From contig OMVW01000001.1 in assembly GCA_900314595.1 (NCBI GenBank), positions 145,065 to 209,064 of the forward strand: 64,000 bases of DNA, given 5' to 3'. This DNA is from an uncultured Dialister sp. (GTDB lineage Bacteria; Bacillota; Negativicutes; Veillonellales; Dialisteraceae). Position numbers and translations under genes: made by a program. Of the stretch, positions 8,490-16,816 are shown piece after piece. Below the pieces are notes generated by a model. It was not told where the DNA came from. It searched no databases and worked only from the letters and a program-made list of their open reading frames with translations. Each line of letters begins with the position of its first letter. The stretch's first letter is position 1.

Positions 8490-9626
8490 ATGGATTTTTC
8501 GATTAACGATGAACAGCAGGAACTTGTTTCTCTTGCAAAAATGATTGCTCAGAATGAAATTGCACCGAGGGCTCTGGATATCGATAAAAGCGGTAAAATG
8601 GATGATGAACTGCTTCATATCCTGAAACAGTCTGGTATGACACAGCTTTCTGTACCAAAGGAATATGGTGGGGCAGGACTTGATCTTCTGACCATCGCTC
8701 TGATTGCTGAAGAACTGGCAAAAGGGTGTGCCGGTGTAGCTACCGTCTGTGCCGCAAACTCTCTGGCTTCATTCCCAATACTGATTGCCGGCAGCGATGA
8801 ACAGAAAAAGAACTATTTTGACTGCCTGAATCAGGGGGGCATGTCCTGCTTTGCCTTGACAGAACCGGGAGCCGGTTCTGATGCCGGTGCGGTTTCATGT
8901 CGAGCCCGCAAGGTGGATGGTGGTTATGTACTGAATGGTACGAAGTGCTTTATCACCAATGCTCCGATTGCAGATAAAATCACCCTGTTTGCAAATACCA
9001 GAGAAGCTGGAGGTATTCGCGGACTTACGGTATTCCTTGTTGACAGAAATACGCCAGGCCTTTCTATCGGGAAAGAAGAAGATAAGATGGGGATTCGGGC
9101 GTCTGCTACTTCGGAAATTATTTTTGATAACTGCTTTATCCCTGCTTCTGCCAGAATCGGCAGAGAAGGGATGGGTTTCCGTCTTGCCATGGAAACTCTG
9201 GAGAAATCAAGACCTGTAGTAGGGGCTATTTCCGTTGGTATTGCCCAGGCTGCTCTGGAAAGTTCAATTCATTATGCCCATCAGAGAAAACAATTTGGGC
9301 AGAAGATAGCCTCTTTTGAAATGGTTCAGCAGATGATTGCTGATATGGTGACTAAGACAGAAGCGGCAAGGGCACTGGTACATAAAGCCTGCTGGATGCA
9401 GATGAAAGGCAGTAAGCAGGCCGGACTTTTCTCAGCAATGTCAAAATGCTTTGCATCAGATACCGCTATGGAAGTTACTACTACGGCTGTACAGGTTATG
9501 GGTGGTAACGGTTATTCCCGCGAAAATCCAAATGAAAAATATATGCGTGATGCCAAGATCATGCAGATTTATGAAGGCACTAACCAGGTTCAGCGTCTGG
9601 TCATCGCGAATGCGGCTATGTATTAA
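8490..9626 (+). CDS. Acyl-CoA dehydrogenase (short-chain/butyryl-CoA type)
   Basis: This FAD enzyme introduces the alpha-beta double bond into acyl-CoA, or in anaerobes runs in reverse to make butyryl-CoA. The 378 residues align in length with butyryl-CoA dehydrogenase. Visible family blocks are FALTEPGAGSDAG (substrate/FAD loop), RKQFGQKIASFEMVQ, and VMGGNGYSRENPNEKYMRDAK. The probable catalytic base is Glu362 in IYEGTNQVQR (codon 9573-9575). A strong AAGGGGGAG ribosome-binding site precedes the ATG. It is monocistronic, with no EtfAB, crotonase or thiolase beside it, so its electron partner must be encoded elsewhere. Chain-length preference cannot be read from the sequence. Confidence 0.9.
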   Translation: MDFSINDEQQELVSLAKMIAQNEIAPRALDIDKSGKMDDELLHILKQSGMTQLSVPKEYGGAGLDLLTIALIAEELAKGCAGVATVCAANSLASFPILIAGSDEQKKNYFDCLNQGGMSCFALTEPGAGSDAGAVSCRARKVDGGYVLNGTKCFITNAPIADKITLFANTREAGGIRGLTVFLVDRNTPGLSIGKEEDKMGIRASATSEIIFDNCFIPASARIGREGMGFRLAMETLEKSRPVVGAISVGIAQAALESSIHYAHQRKQFGQKIASFEMVQQMIADMVTKTEAARALVHKACWMQMKGSKQAGLFSAMSKCFASDTAMEVTTTAVQVMGGNGYSRENPNEKYMRDAKIMQIYEGTNQVQRLVIANAAMY

Positions 9627-9647
9627 TCAATTTTTTTCATTTTCTGT

Positions 9648-9675
9648 TTGACTTTTTAAATAGTGATGTTAAAAT
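9648..9675 (+). promoter_or_regulatory. Promoter of the pheS T-box transcript
   Basis: TTGACT (9648-9653), a 16-nt spacer and TAAAAT (9670-9675) would start transcription near 9682, just before the T-box leader. Confidence 0.6.
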
Positions 9676-9684
9676 AGTTTTATA

Positions 9685-9892
9685 ACTTGAGGCGATGAAA
9701 AAGAAAGAGTTCTGGAAAATTCTCTCAGGGATCCGGTGATAGTGGGACACCGGAAGAAGGATCGGGACTTGATTCACTTTGGAGCTGCCAGTTGAATGGA
9801 GTAGGCTGGACGTAAGGCTGCGTTAAAGCTTTCGAGTACAAAATCAGGGTGGTACCGCGAATGACTTCGCCCCTTCAGGGGCGAAGTTTTTT
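9685..9892 (+). ncRNA. T-box leader (tRNA-Phe sensing) upstream of pheST
   Basis: T-box leaders bind a cognate uncharged tRNA and switch a terminator to an antiterminator. The canonical T-box core AGGGTGGTACCGCG is at 9846-9859. The stem I specifier region reads GATTCACTTTGGAG, giving specifier codon TTC (9773-9775), which is phenylalanine and agrees with the downstream pheS. The terminator ACTTCGCCCC-TTCA-GGGGCGAAGT (9864-9887) plus T-run follows directly. The rest of the 342-nt gap down to pheS contains only the ribosome-binding site. Confidence 0.95.
9864..9892 (+). terminator. T-box-controlled terminator before pheS
   Basis: A perfect 10-bp stem (9864-9873 with 9878-9887) with loop TTCA is followed by TTTTTTA. 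It is the expression platform of the T-box riboswitch and should form when tRNA-Phe is charged. Confidence 0.92.
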
Positions 9893-9968
9893 ATTTGTTC
9901 TAAATTGTGGAAACTGATTTTGCATCGGCTTTTAACAGTCTTCACTTATATTTTCAGGAGGTATAGTA

Positions 9969-11186
9969 ATGGATAACAAGCTTGATGAGCTGAAAGCGAA
10001 GGCTCAGGAATTACTTGAAGTCTGCAATGACGAAACGAAAAAGAAAGAAACCCTGGATTCCCTGAAAAACGGGATGACTGCTTTTCTTAACGACATGAAA
10101 AAATTGAATAAAGAGGACAAAGTGTCCCTTGATTCTATCGCAGACCAGGTGAGAAATAAAATCGTAACATTTATGACTGCAGATTTGAATGAACTGCAGG
10201 AAGATGCCAGAAATAAAATTGCCGCATCCATGGATGAAAAGGCTCTGCAGGATACTAAAGTATTTTTCCTCGGCAAAAAGGGAAAACTTACAGCCATCCT
10301 CAGGGGTATGAAGGATGTATCCGCCGAACAGCGCCCGGTGATCGGTGCCCTTGCCAACCAGGTCAGAGAAAATGTAGAAGCTGCTATTGCCGAAAAGATG
10401 GAAGAATTGAAAGCAAAGAGACTGCAGCGGAAAATTGAGCGGGAAACAGTGGATATTACTCTTCCTGCCCGTCACCAGAAAGTGGGACATATCCATCCCC
10501 TGGATAAGGCTCTGCGTGAAATTATGAAATCCTTCGTTCGTATGGGCTATTCCGTTGAGGAAGGACCGGAAATTGAACAGGATTATTATAACTTTGAATG
10601 TTTGAACCTGCCAAAAGACCATCCCGCCAGAGACATGCAGGATTCTTTCTATATTACTCCGGATATTCTTCTTCGTACTCATACATCCCCTGTTCAGGCA
10701 AGGACGCTGAGAAAACATGAACCAAATTCTCCAATCCGCATGATTGCACCCGGTAAAGTATTCCGCTGGGATAATGATGCTACCCATTCACCGGTATTCC
10801 ATCAGGTTGAAGGACTTGTCGTGGATAAAGGAATCAGCTTTGCAGACCTGAAAGGGACACTTGAAATTTTCCTGAAAGATCTTTTTGGTTCTGACACAAA
10901 GATTCGCTTCAGAGCCAGCTATTTCCCATTTACGGAACCGTCAGCCGAAGTTGATATTTCTTTTGCTGCCAGGACTGGCGAAGATGATGGAGATCCGGAC
11001 TGGCTTGAAATCCTTGGCTGCGGCATGGTTCATCCCATGGTATTAAAGCTGAACGGTTATGATCCGGAAAAGGTCAGTGGTTTTGCATTCGGTATGGGCA
11101 TTGAAAGAATTGCCATGCTGCTTTATGGAATTGATGACCTCAGAAACTTCTACGAAAATGATGTCAGATTCCTGAAGCAGTTCTAA
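9969..11186 (+). CDS. pheS: Phenylalanine--tRNA ligase alpha subunit with duplicated N-terminal arm
   Basis: PheS is the catalytic subunit of the alpha2-beta2 PheRS. At 405 residues it is about 65 longer than the usual ~340. The excess is at the N-terminus: residues 37-65 (TAFLNDMK...DQVRNKI) resemble residues 108-136 (TAILRGMK...NQVRENV) at a constant offset of 71, so the coiled-coil tRNA-contacting arm appears to be duplicated. The catalytic core is normal, with HPLDKALREI, a motif 2 region around MIAPGKVFRWDNDATHSPVFHQ, and a motif 3 region GFAFGMGIERIAML. The start has ribosome-binding site AGGAGGT. Expression is controlled by the phenylalanine T-box upstream, and pheT follows 19 nt later. 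Confidence 0.96.
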   Translation: MDNKLDELKAKAQELLEVCNDETKKKETLDSLKNGMTAFLNDMKKLNKEDKVSLDSIADQVRNKIVTFMTADLNELQEDARNKIAASMDEKALQDTKVFFLGKKGKLTAILRGMKDVSAEQRPVIGALANQVRENVEAAIAEKMEELKAKRLQRKIERETVDITLPARHQKVGHIHPLDKALREIMKSFVRMGYSVEEGPEIEQDYYNFECLNLPKDHPARDMQDSFYITPDILLRTHTSPVQARTLRKHEPNSPIRMIAPGKVFRWDNDATHSPVFHQVEGLVVDKGISFADLKGTLEIFLKDLFGSDTKIRFRASYFPFTEPSAEVDISFAARTGEDDGDPDWLEILGCGMVHPMVLKLNGYDPEKVSGFAFGMGIERIAMLLYGIDDLRNFYENDVRFLKQF

Positions 11187-11205
11187 TGGAAGGGAGATTA
11201 AATAG

Positions 11206-13677
11206 ATGAACGTTTCTTTAAAATGGCTTGGTACCCTGGTTGATATTAAAGGTCTGGATCCGGACGATATGGCAGAAACCCTAACTGTCGATGGGATTCC
11301 TGTAGAGCATGTAATTCATCCTGGCAGCGGAATTAAAGGTGTTGTCACAGGGAAAATTTTATCTGTTGAAAAGCATCCCGATGCAGATCATCTTCAGATC
11401 TGCCAGCTTGACGTAGGACAGGCAGAGCCAGTTCAGATTGTTACCAGTGCCGGAAATGTCGCTGTTGGACAAATTGTTCCGGCAGCCTTGAACGGAGCTC
11501 ATGTGCCTGCAGCTCATGATGCGAAGGTCCCTGGAGGGCTTCGTTATGGCGATATTAAAATCAAAGCAGGTAAACTCCGTGGTGTGAAATCAAACGGTAT
11601 GATGTGTTCACTGGGTGAACTGGGGATGGATTCCAATCTTTTCCCAGCCCTTAATAAAGAAGGCATTCTGATTCTCCCGGAAGATACGCCCGTAGGAATT
11701 GATATTCATAATCTTTATGATTTGGATGATATTGTTTATGAAATGGAATTGACTGCCAACAGGGCGGATTGCTTCAGCATGATCGGTATGGCTCTTGAAG
11801 TCGGTGCAATTTTTGAACGCAAGGTCAGCCTTCCGGAAATTAAAGTGAAAGAAGAGGGCGCACCAATTGAGGGTAGGGCTTCCGTCCATATCGAAGATCC
11901 CGCTTTCTGCAAACGGTTCTGCGGCAGACTTCTGGAAAATGTAAAAATCTGTCGTTCTCCGGAATGGATTGAAAACCGTCTCCGCAGCAACGGAATCAGA
12001 CCAATTAATAATGTAGTCGATGCTGCTAACTATGTGATGCTCGAAATCGGTCAGCCTCTTCATACTTATGATTATGACAAAGTGGCAGGTCATTCCCTGA
12101 CATGTCGCCATGCTCATGAAGGAGAAAGTATTGTTACTTTGGATGGGCAGACCAGAAACCTGAATCCATCGGACCTTGTTATTGCGGATGGTGAAGACAA
12201 AGCAGCCTGCGTAGCAGGGGTCATGGGTGGACTTGATTCAGAAGTAACGGCAGATACAAAGAATGTTTTCCTGGAAGCTGCGGTTTTTGATTCTGCATCT
12301 ATTAGAAGAACCTCCCGCCGTCTGGGCCTTCGTTCAGAAGCCTCCGGCCGTTATGAAAAGGGCATTAATCCGGCCAGATCCGAAATGGCTATTAACCGTA
12401 TCTGTCAGCTTTTGGAAGATCAGGGAGCCTGCACCACTGCGTCCGGAATGGTTGATGAATATCCGGTTAAGGCTGCTCCTCAAGTAATCAGGACAACCAT
12501 TGATAAAATTAATGGTTATATTGGTGAACAGATTCCTGAAGAGAAGGTTGTCAGCATTCTGACTAATCTTTATTTTAAGGTTGAAAATGATCATGGGAAT
12601 CTGACTGTCACTGTTCCGGATTTCCGCCTTGATATGGAAGGTATGCCGGATTTGGCTGAGGAAGTTGCACGCGTTTACGGGTATAAGAATATCCCGATTA
12701 CTACTCCTTGGAGCGCTATTGCCAAAGGAAAAATGACGGAAGAACAGGATGCGATTTTCCGTATCACTGACTGCCTCCTTGCTAATGGATTGTCTGAAGT
12801 CGTAAATTACAGCTTTATGGATAAAAAAGACCTGGAAAAACTGAATTTCCCTGTGGATCATAAGGTCTATAATGCGATTCCGATTATGAACCCGATTTCC
12901 GATGAATATCCCGATATGCGCACTACTCTGCTTCCGGGCCTCATGCATACACTGGTTTATAACCTGTCTCAGAAAAACGAAGAAGCAGCTTTTTTCGAAG
13001 CCGGACATGTTTACCAGCCTAAAGCATTGCCACTGACTGAACTACCCTATGAATATGAACTGTTCTCCGGCCTTCTCTGTGGTTCACCGGAAGAAGCAGG
13101 CTATCCTAACGTACAAAGAAAGTATGATTTTTATGATATTAAAGCTATCATGGAAAATGTACTCAAAACATTAAATGTGACAAATTATGAAATCCGCCGT
13201 TCTTCTTATCCGGTATTCCATCCCGGAATTTCTGCGGACTTTGTAAAAGATGGTCAGGTCCTGATGTCCTTTGGTGAAATGCATCCGGCTGTTCTCGATA
13301 AATGGGGAATCAAAAAAGATGTTTACGGATTTGTAATATTCCTTCCACATCTGATGAAGTTTATCGATGAGACCATTGATTACAGAAAGATTCCGAAATT
13401 CCCGGCCTCTGAACGGGATTTGTCTCTGCTTGTTCCATCAAGGTATTCCAACAATGACGTTATGGAAATCATTCGTCATTCTGCCGGTAAACACCTTGAA
13501 GTGCTTCGTCTCTTCGATCTTTATCAGGGCGAACAGGTTAAAGAGGGTTATAAGAGCATGGCCTTCAACCTGACTTTCCGCGCTGAAGACCGAACCCTCA
13601 TTGATGGGGAAGTGGATAAGTGGATTGAACATATTGTGAAAGAACTCGGTAAGGCAGATATCGTTCTTCGCTCCTGA
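11206..13677 (+). CDS. pheT: Phenylalanine--tRNA ligase beta subunit
   Basis: PheT carries the tRNA-binding and editing functions of PheRS. The 823-residue length is typical. Domains in order: N-terminal B1, EMAP-II-like tRNA-binding domain (about 40-150, VEKHPDADHLQICQLDVG), B3/B4 editing domain (about 210-385, ANYVMLEIGQPLHTYD), B5 (about 400-475), a degenerate catalytic-like region (to about 690), and the C-terminal FDX-ACB anticodon-binding domain (about 730-823, IPKFPASERDLSLLV). It has a GGGAG ribosome-binding site, is cotranscribed with pheS, and ends in a strong bidirectional terminator. Confidence 0.97.
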   Translation: MNVSLKWLGTLVDIKGLDPDDMAETLTVDGIPVEHVIHPGSGIKGVVTGKILSVEKHPDADHLQICQLDVGQAEPVQIVTSAGNVAVGQIVPAALNGAHVPAAHDAKVPGGLRYGDIKIKAGKLRGVKSNGMMCSLGELGMDSNLFPALNKEGILILPEDTPVGIDIHNLYDLDDIVYEMELTANRADCFSMIGMALEVGAIFERKVSLPEIKVKEEGAPIEGRASVHIEDPAFCKRFCGRLLENVKICRSPEWIENRLRSNGIRPINNVVDAANYVMLEIGQPLHTYDYDKVAGHSLTCRHAHEGESIVTLDGQTRNLNPSDLVIADGEDKAACVAGVMGGLDSEVTADTKNVFLEAAVFDSASIRRTSRRLGLRSEASGRYEKGINPARSEMAINRICQLLEDQGACTTASGMVDEYPVKAAPQVIRTTIDKINGYIGEQIPEEKVVSILTNLYFKVENDHGNLTVTVPDFRLDMEGMPDLAEEVARVYGYKNIPITTPWSAIAKGKMTEEQDAIFRITDCLLANGLSEVVNYSFMDKKDLEKLNFPVDHKVYNAIPIMNPISDEYPDMRTTLLPGLMHTLVYNLSQKNEEAAFFEAGHVYQPKALPLTELPYEYELFSGLLCGSPEEAGYPNVQRKYDFYDIKAIMENVLKTLNVTNYEIRRSSYPVFHPGISADFVKDGQVLMSFGEMHPAVLDKWGIKKDVYGFVIFLPHLMKFIDETIDYRKIPKFPASERDLSLLVPSRYSNNDVMEIIRHSAGKHLEVLRLFDLYQGEQVKEGYKSMAFNLTFRAEDRTLIDGEVDKWIEHIVKELGKADIVLRS

Positions 13678-13718
13678 TTCCATTATCCTTTATAATGGTA
13701 TGTGCATATTCATGAAAT

Positions 13719-13764
13719 AAAAGACTCTCTATTTCCATGTTGAATGGAAATAGAGAGTCTTTTT
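13719..13764. terminator. Bidirectional terminator between pheT and the convergent SpeD-like gene
   Basis: AAAGACTCTCTATTTCCAT and its perfect complement (ending at about 13763) flank the loop GTTGA. The A-run and T-run at the two ends let it serve both strands, as expected between convergent genes. Confidence 0.88.
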
Positions 13765-13781
13765 TCATAAAAAGGATTAAT

Positions 13782-14276
13782 TCACTCTGGTCCGAGGGTG
13801 TCCCGCTTATCGGTCTTATGGCGCATGAAGTTGGCAACTTTCTGGCCGGCATTTTTCATCTGCTGCCCGGTATTTTTAAATTTATGAAGGGCCGTCGATC
13901 TGGATTTTATCGATGGTTTCATATCCGGGTTGATATTGCCTCTTTTAACAGAAGTTGCTCTTATTTTTTCCGGATGCAGTGTTGCCCGTAATACTGACAT
14001 AGTACGGGATGGAATTAAATCGGTACTGAAACTATAAATATCAACAGCAGCGAACCCAATTAGTGGATATGCATGAATACAGACATGGGATTTGACTCCG
14101 TAGGCTGCCGCAATAATTTCTTCTGTTTCTTCATGATAAAAAGTATCATTAATCGTCATACCAATCTTTTCTGTGGAATCTTCCAGCACGTGAAGTATGT
14201 TTTCCGAAGAACTTATTTCATCAGCTCTACAATTATAACAGTCAATCAGTAAATGTTTTCCTATATAATTATCCAT
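13782..14276 (-). CDS. SpeD-like protein lacking key processing and catalytic residues (probable pseudoenzyme)
   Basis: The first ~100 residues align without gaps to bacterial S-adenosylmethionine decarboxylase (SpeD), the pyruvoyl enzyme that makes decarboxylated SAM for spermidine. Ser63, the residue that becomes pyruvoyl in SpeD, and His68 are kept (KSHVCIHAYP). However, the Glu before the cleavage site is Lys62, the Glu at 72 is Leu, Cys83 (proton donor) is Phe, and Ser55 is Ile. Normal self-cleavage and decarboxylation are therefore unlikely. A basic tail of about 50 residues (115-164, many Lys/Arg) is added at the C-terminus. The reading frame is intact, so this is a retained variant and not a decayed gene. 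A ribosome-binding site AAGAGGT precedes the ATG. It diverges from argR. Function unknown. Comparison residues are from memory of the Thermotoga enzyme. Confidence 0.75.
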   Translation of the reverse strand: MDNYIGKHLLIDCYNCRADEISSSENILHVLEDSTEKIGMTINDTFYHEETEEIIAAAYGVKSHVCIHAYPLIGFAAVDIYSFSTDLIPSRTMSVLRATLHPEKIRATSVKRGNINPDMKPSIKSRSTALHKFKNTGQQMKNAGQKVANFMRHKTDKRDTLGPE

Positions 14277-14308
14277 TCCGAATACCTCTTAAAAAATCTG
14301 TTTTTTAA

Positions 14309-14317
14309 ATTATATCA
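14309..14317 (-). promoter_or_regulatory. Extended -10 promoter of the SpeD-like gene
   Basis: On the minus strand TGATATAAT lies 33 nt before the ATG. A short inverted repeat (GCAT, 5-nt spacer, ATGC) just upstream of it at about 14324-14336 could be an operator. No good -35 was seen. Confidence 0.4.
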
Positions 14318-14450
14318 GATATTGCATGTTTTATGCAGTCATTACTTTAAAATATATCATATTTAAAATGCTTGTACTTTGATTATCTATTGACTATTTC
14401 TGGTATTAGTAATCAGTATAAAGATTGTACTTATTTTTATGCAATAAAAT

Positions 14451-14479
14451 TTGACCTTATACGAAAAATGCTATAAAAT
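14451..14479 (+). promoter_or_regulatory. Promoter of argR-recN, with a possible ArgR box beside it
   Basis: TTGACC (14451-14456), a 17-nt spacer and TAAAAT (14474-14479). Just upstream, the stretch CTTATTTTTATGCAAT (about 14430-14445) resembles the Bacillus ArgR operator half-sites, which would fit autoregulation. The remainder of this 307-nt AT-rich intergenic region holds nothing else I can name. Confidence 0.45.
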
Positions 14480-14583
14480 TTAATAAATATACAACTTGAT
14501 CCAATCATTTTGAAAGTCTGTCAATTAAAAAGAATCAGCTTGATTTTATTACGGATCCTTGAATGCAGGGAAGGAGAATTCTG

Positions 14584-15039
14584 ATGAAAAGATATAGAAT
14601 TATGAAAATAAAAGAAATTGTACAAAATCAGATTATTGAAACTCAGGAAGATCTTGCAGAAGCTCTAAAAAAAGAGGGGATTATCGTTACACAGGCCACT
14701 GTTTCCAGAGACATAAAAGATCTTATGCTTGTGAAAACGCCCTACAAGGATGGTCATTACCGCTATGCATTGTCCAGTGAAAAGGAGAGCGTTATGTCCA
14801 AGAGTCATACGGCTATTTTGTTTCAGGAAGCGGTTGTTAAAATAGATTCGGCAATGAACCTTGTCGTTCTTCATACTATTCCCGGCTCTGCTTCATCGGT
14901 CGCTTTTGCAATAGACCATTCAAAAAATGAGGAAATCATTGGTACTCTGGCTGGGGATGACACGGTTCTTGTCATATTAAAAAAACCTGAGGATGTACCG
15001 GTACTTTTAAATCATATTCAGGGTATGCTGAAAACTTGA
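14584..15039 (+). CDS. argR: Arginine repressor ArgR/AhrC
   Basis: ArgR is a hexameric, arginine-responsive repressor of arginine biosynthesis and activator of catabolism. The 151-residue protein has an N-terminal winged helix (about 5-70, with TQATVSRDIKDL as recognition region) and a C-terminal arginine-binding oligomerisation domain (about 80-150) carrying the GSA...IDH and GTLAGDDTVLVI motifs. The ATG at 14584 is preferred over 14563 because AAGGAG (14571-14576) is 7 nt before it. It lies directly upstream of recN, as in most Firmicutes. Confidence 0.95.
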   Translation: MKRYRIMKIKEIVQNQIIETQEDLAEALKKEGIIVTQATVSRDIKDLMLVKTPYKDGHYRYALSSEKESVMSKSHTAILFQEAVVKIDSAMNLVVLHTIPGSASSVAFAIDHSKNEEIIGTLAGDDTVLVILKKPEDVPVLLNHIQGMLKT

Positions 15040-15052
15040 GGCAGGTGCTATT

Positions 15053-16717
15053 ATGCTGCAGAGCCTTCATATTGTGAATTTTGCAATTATAGAAGATACG
15101 GTTATAGATTTTGGCAGGGGAGTTACCGTATTTACCGGTGAAACCGGTGCCGGAAAGTCTATTCTTATTGATGCGCTTGCCGTATTAACCGGACGTCGGG
15201 CGAAAACGGATCTAATTAGAACGGGTTCAGACTTTTTTAAAGTAGAAGGTATTTTTGAAGTGGATCCTTCCTTGACAGACAATTTGAAAGAGGAAGGCAT
15301 TGATTCTGAAGATGGACAGGTGATAATTTCAAGAAAACTAAATCGTTCAGGTCGTGGTGTTTGTACAATAAACGGCAGTTTCTGCACTGTAAAACAGCTT
15401 CAGCGTATTGGTAAGCTTTTAATTCGACTGCATGAGCAGAATGATAATATGGAACTCCTGTCCATACCATTTTGCGAAAGAATGGTTGATTCAGCAACCC
15501 CAGAAGTTGTCAGAGCATATAATGATTATCGCAATGTATATGAGGAATGGAAGAACTTAAAAGATACATTAGAAGGTTATGATCAGAAGAAACAGGAGAG
15601 AGAAAGAAGACTTGACGTTCTGGAATGGGAACTGAATCAGATTTCTTCGGCCAATCTATATAAAGGAGAAGATGAGGAAGTCAGTAAAAAGCTTTCTGTA
15701 TTGCAGAATCATGAGAAGATAATACGTTCAGTGCATAATGCGCTGAATATGATTATGGAAGAAGGAGGGCTCCAGGATCTTATAGCCAGAGCGGAAAGGG
15801 AAATATCTGGTGTTGTTCGTTTCGATAGTACTTTGAACAGTAGTCTGGAATCCATACATTCCGCTTCCTATTCTCTTGAAGATGCGGTAAGCAGCTTGGA
15901 GTCATATGTTGCAGAGTCTGATTTCTCAGAAGAAGAACTGAATCTCCTTCAGGATAGAAATGAGATTATACAGGAACTTAAAAGGAAGTATGGCCCTGAA
16001 CTTTCTGATGTGCTGGCTTATGAGAAGAAAGCACAGGATGAATATGATTCTTTAAAAGAACTGATTTTTGATAATGACTCACTGGTCCAAAAGTATGGCC
16101 AGCTTACAGTCGAGGCCATGAATAAATCCAATATACTGAACAAAGTCAGAAAAGATGCAGCACAAGTGATTCTTTATAAAATTATCCATTTTCTAAAAGA
16201 TATGGGTATGGAAAATGCCCGGATGGATCTTCATCTGATTCCTCCAGATTCACCTTCGCCTAATGGTGCAAAGGAAATGGAATTTTATTTTTCTGCAAAT
16301 ACCGGTGAGCCATTGAGGAGTATGAGAGATACGGCTTCAGGAGGCGAAATTTCCAGGATAGCTTTGGCAATTGAAATCGTCATTTCAAAACTTCTCTGCC
16401 AGCAGACTCTTATATTTGATGAGATTGACGTTGGAATCAGCGGCAGGGTGGGACTTCAGGTGGCAAAGAAAATTGCCCTTTTATCCCATGACATTCAGGT
16501 TCTTTGCATTACCCATCTGCCGCAGACTGCCTGTGCTGCAGACAGGCATTATAAAATCGTCAAGTCTGTTACCAATGGCAGAACTGCCACCAGGGCAGTA
16601 TTGCTTAATGAACAGGAACATATTGCTGATATAGCCCTTATGATATCCGGCAGTACATCATCCACAAGTGCTTTTGAATCTGCCCTTGAAATGAAGAACA
16701 AAGTTAAATCTCTGTAA
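15053..16717 (+). CDS. recN: DNA repair protein RecN
   Basis: RecN is an SMC-like ATPase recruited to double-strand breaks. The 554 residues show an N-terminal ABC half with Walker A GETGAGKS (about 29-36), two long coiled-coil arms (about 155-230 and 290-365) around a short hinge, and a C-terminal half with signature ASGGEISRIALAIE and Walker B LIFDEIDVGISG. It starts 13 nt after argR in one operon and ends in a terminator shared with the convergent DUF4127 gene. Confidence 0.96.
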   Translation: MLQSLHIVNFAIIEDTVIDFGRGVTVFTGETGAGKSILIDALAVLTGRRAKTDLIRTGSDFFKVEGIFEVDPSLTDNLKEEGIDSEDGQVIISRKLNRSGRGVCTINGSFCTVKQLQRIGKLLIRLHEQNDNMELLSIPFCERMVDSATPEVVRAYNDYRNVYEEWKNLKDTLEGYDQKKQERERRLDVLEWELNQISSANLYKGEDEEVSKKLSVLQNHEKIIRSVHNALNMIMEEGGLQDLIARAEREISGVVRFDSTLNSSLESIHSASYSLEDAVSSLESYVAESDFSEEELNLLQDRNEIIQELKRKYGPELSDVLAYEKKAQDEYDSLKELIFDNDSLVQKYGQLTVEAMNKSNILNKVRKDAAQVILYKIIHFLKDMGMENARMDLHLIPPDSPSPNGAKEMEFYFSANTGEPLRSMRDTASGGEISRIALAIEIVISKLLCQQTLIFDEIDVGISGRVGLQVAKKIALLSHDIQVLCITHLPQTACAADRHYKIVKSVTNGRTATRAVLLNEQEHIADIALMISGSTSSTSAFESALEMKNKVKSL

Positions 16718-16746
16718 ATGCATTTAAGCATATATTTGTGAAAATC

Positions 16747-16780
16747 AAAAAGCATCGAAGCAGCCGCTTCGATGCTTTTT
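16747..16780. terminator. Bidirectional terminator between recN and the DUF4127 gene
   Basis: A perfect 15-bp stem (16747-16761 with 16766-16780) has loop AGCC, with an A-run on one side and a T-run on the other. It serves the two convergent genes. Confidence 0.88.
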
Positions 16781-16816
16781 GAGACAGCAAAGGATTTCAG
16801 AGGTTTTTAAAACCTG

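Noticed and set aside
9860..9892. A plain terminator for the acyl-CoA dehydrogenase gene
   Set aside because: It directly follows the T-box core and has the spacing of a T-box expression platform, so it belongs to the pheS leader.
10011..10787. A 258-codon minus-strand frame over pheS
   Set aside because: It is antisense to the conserved pheS gene, and its Phe/His/Cys-rich composition is typical of a shadow frame.
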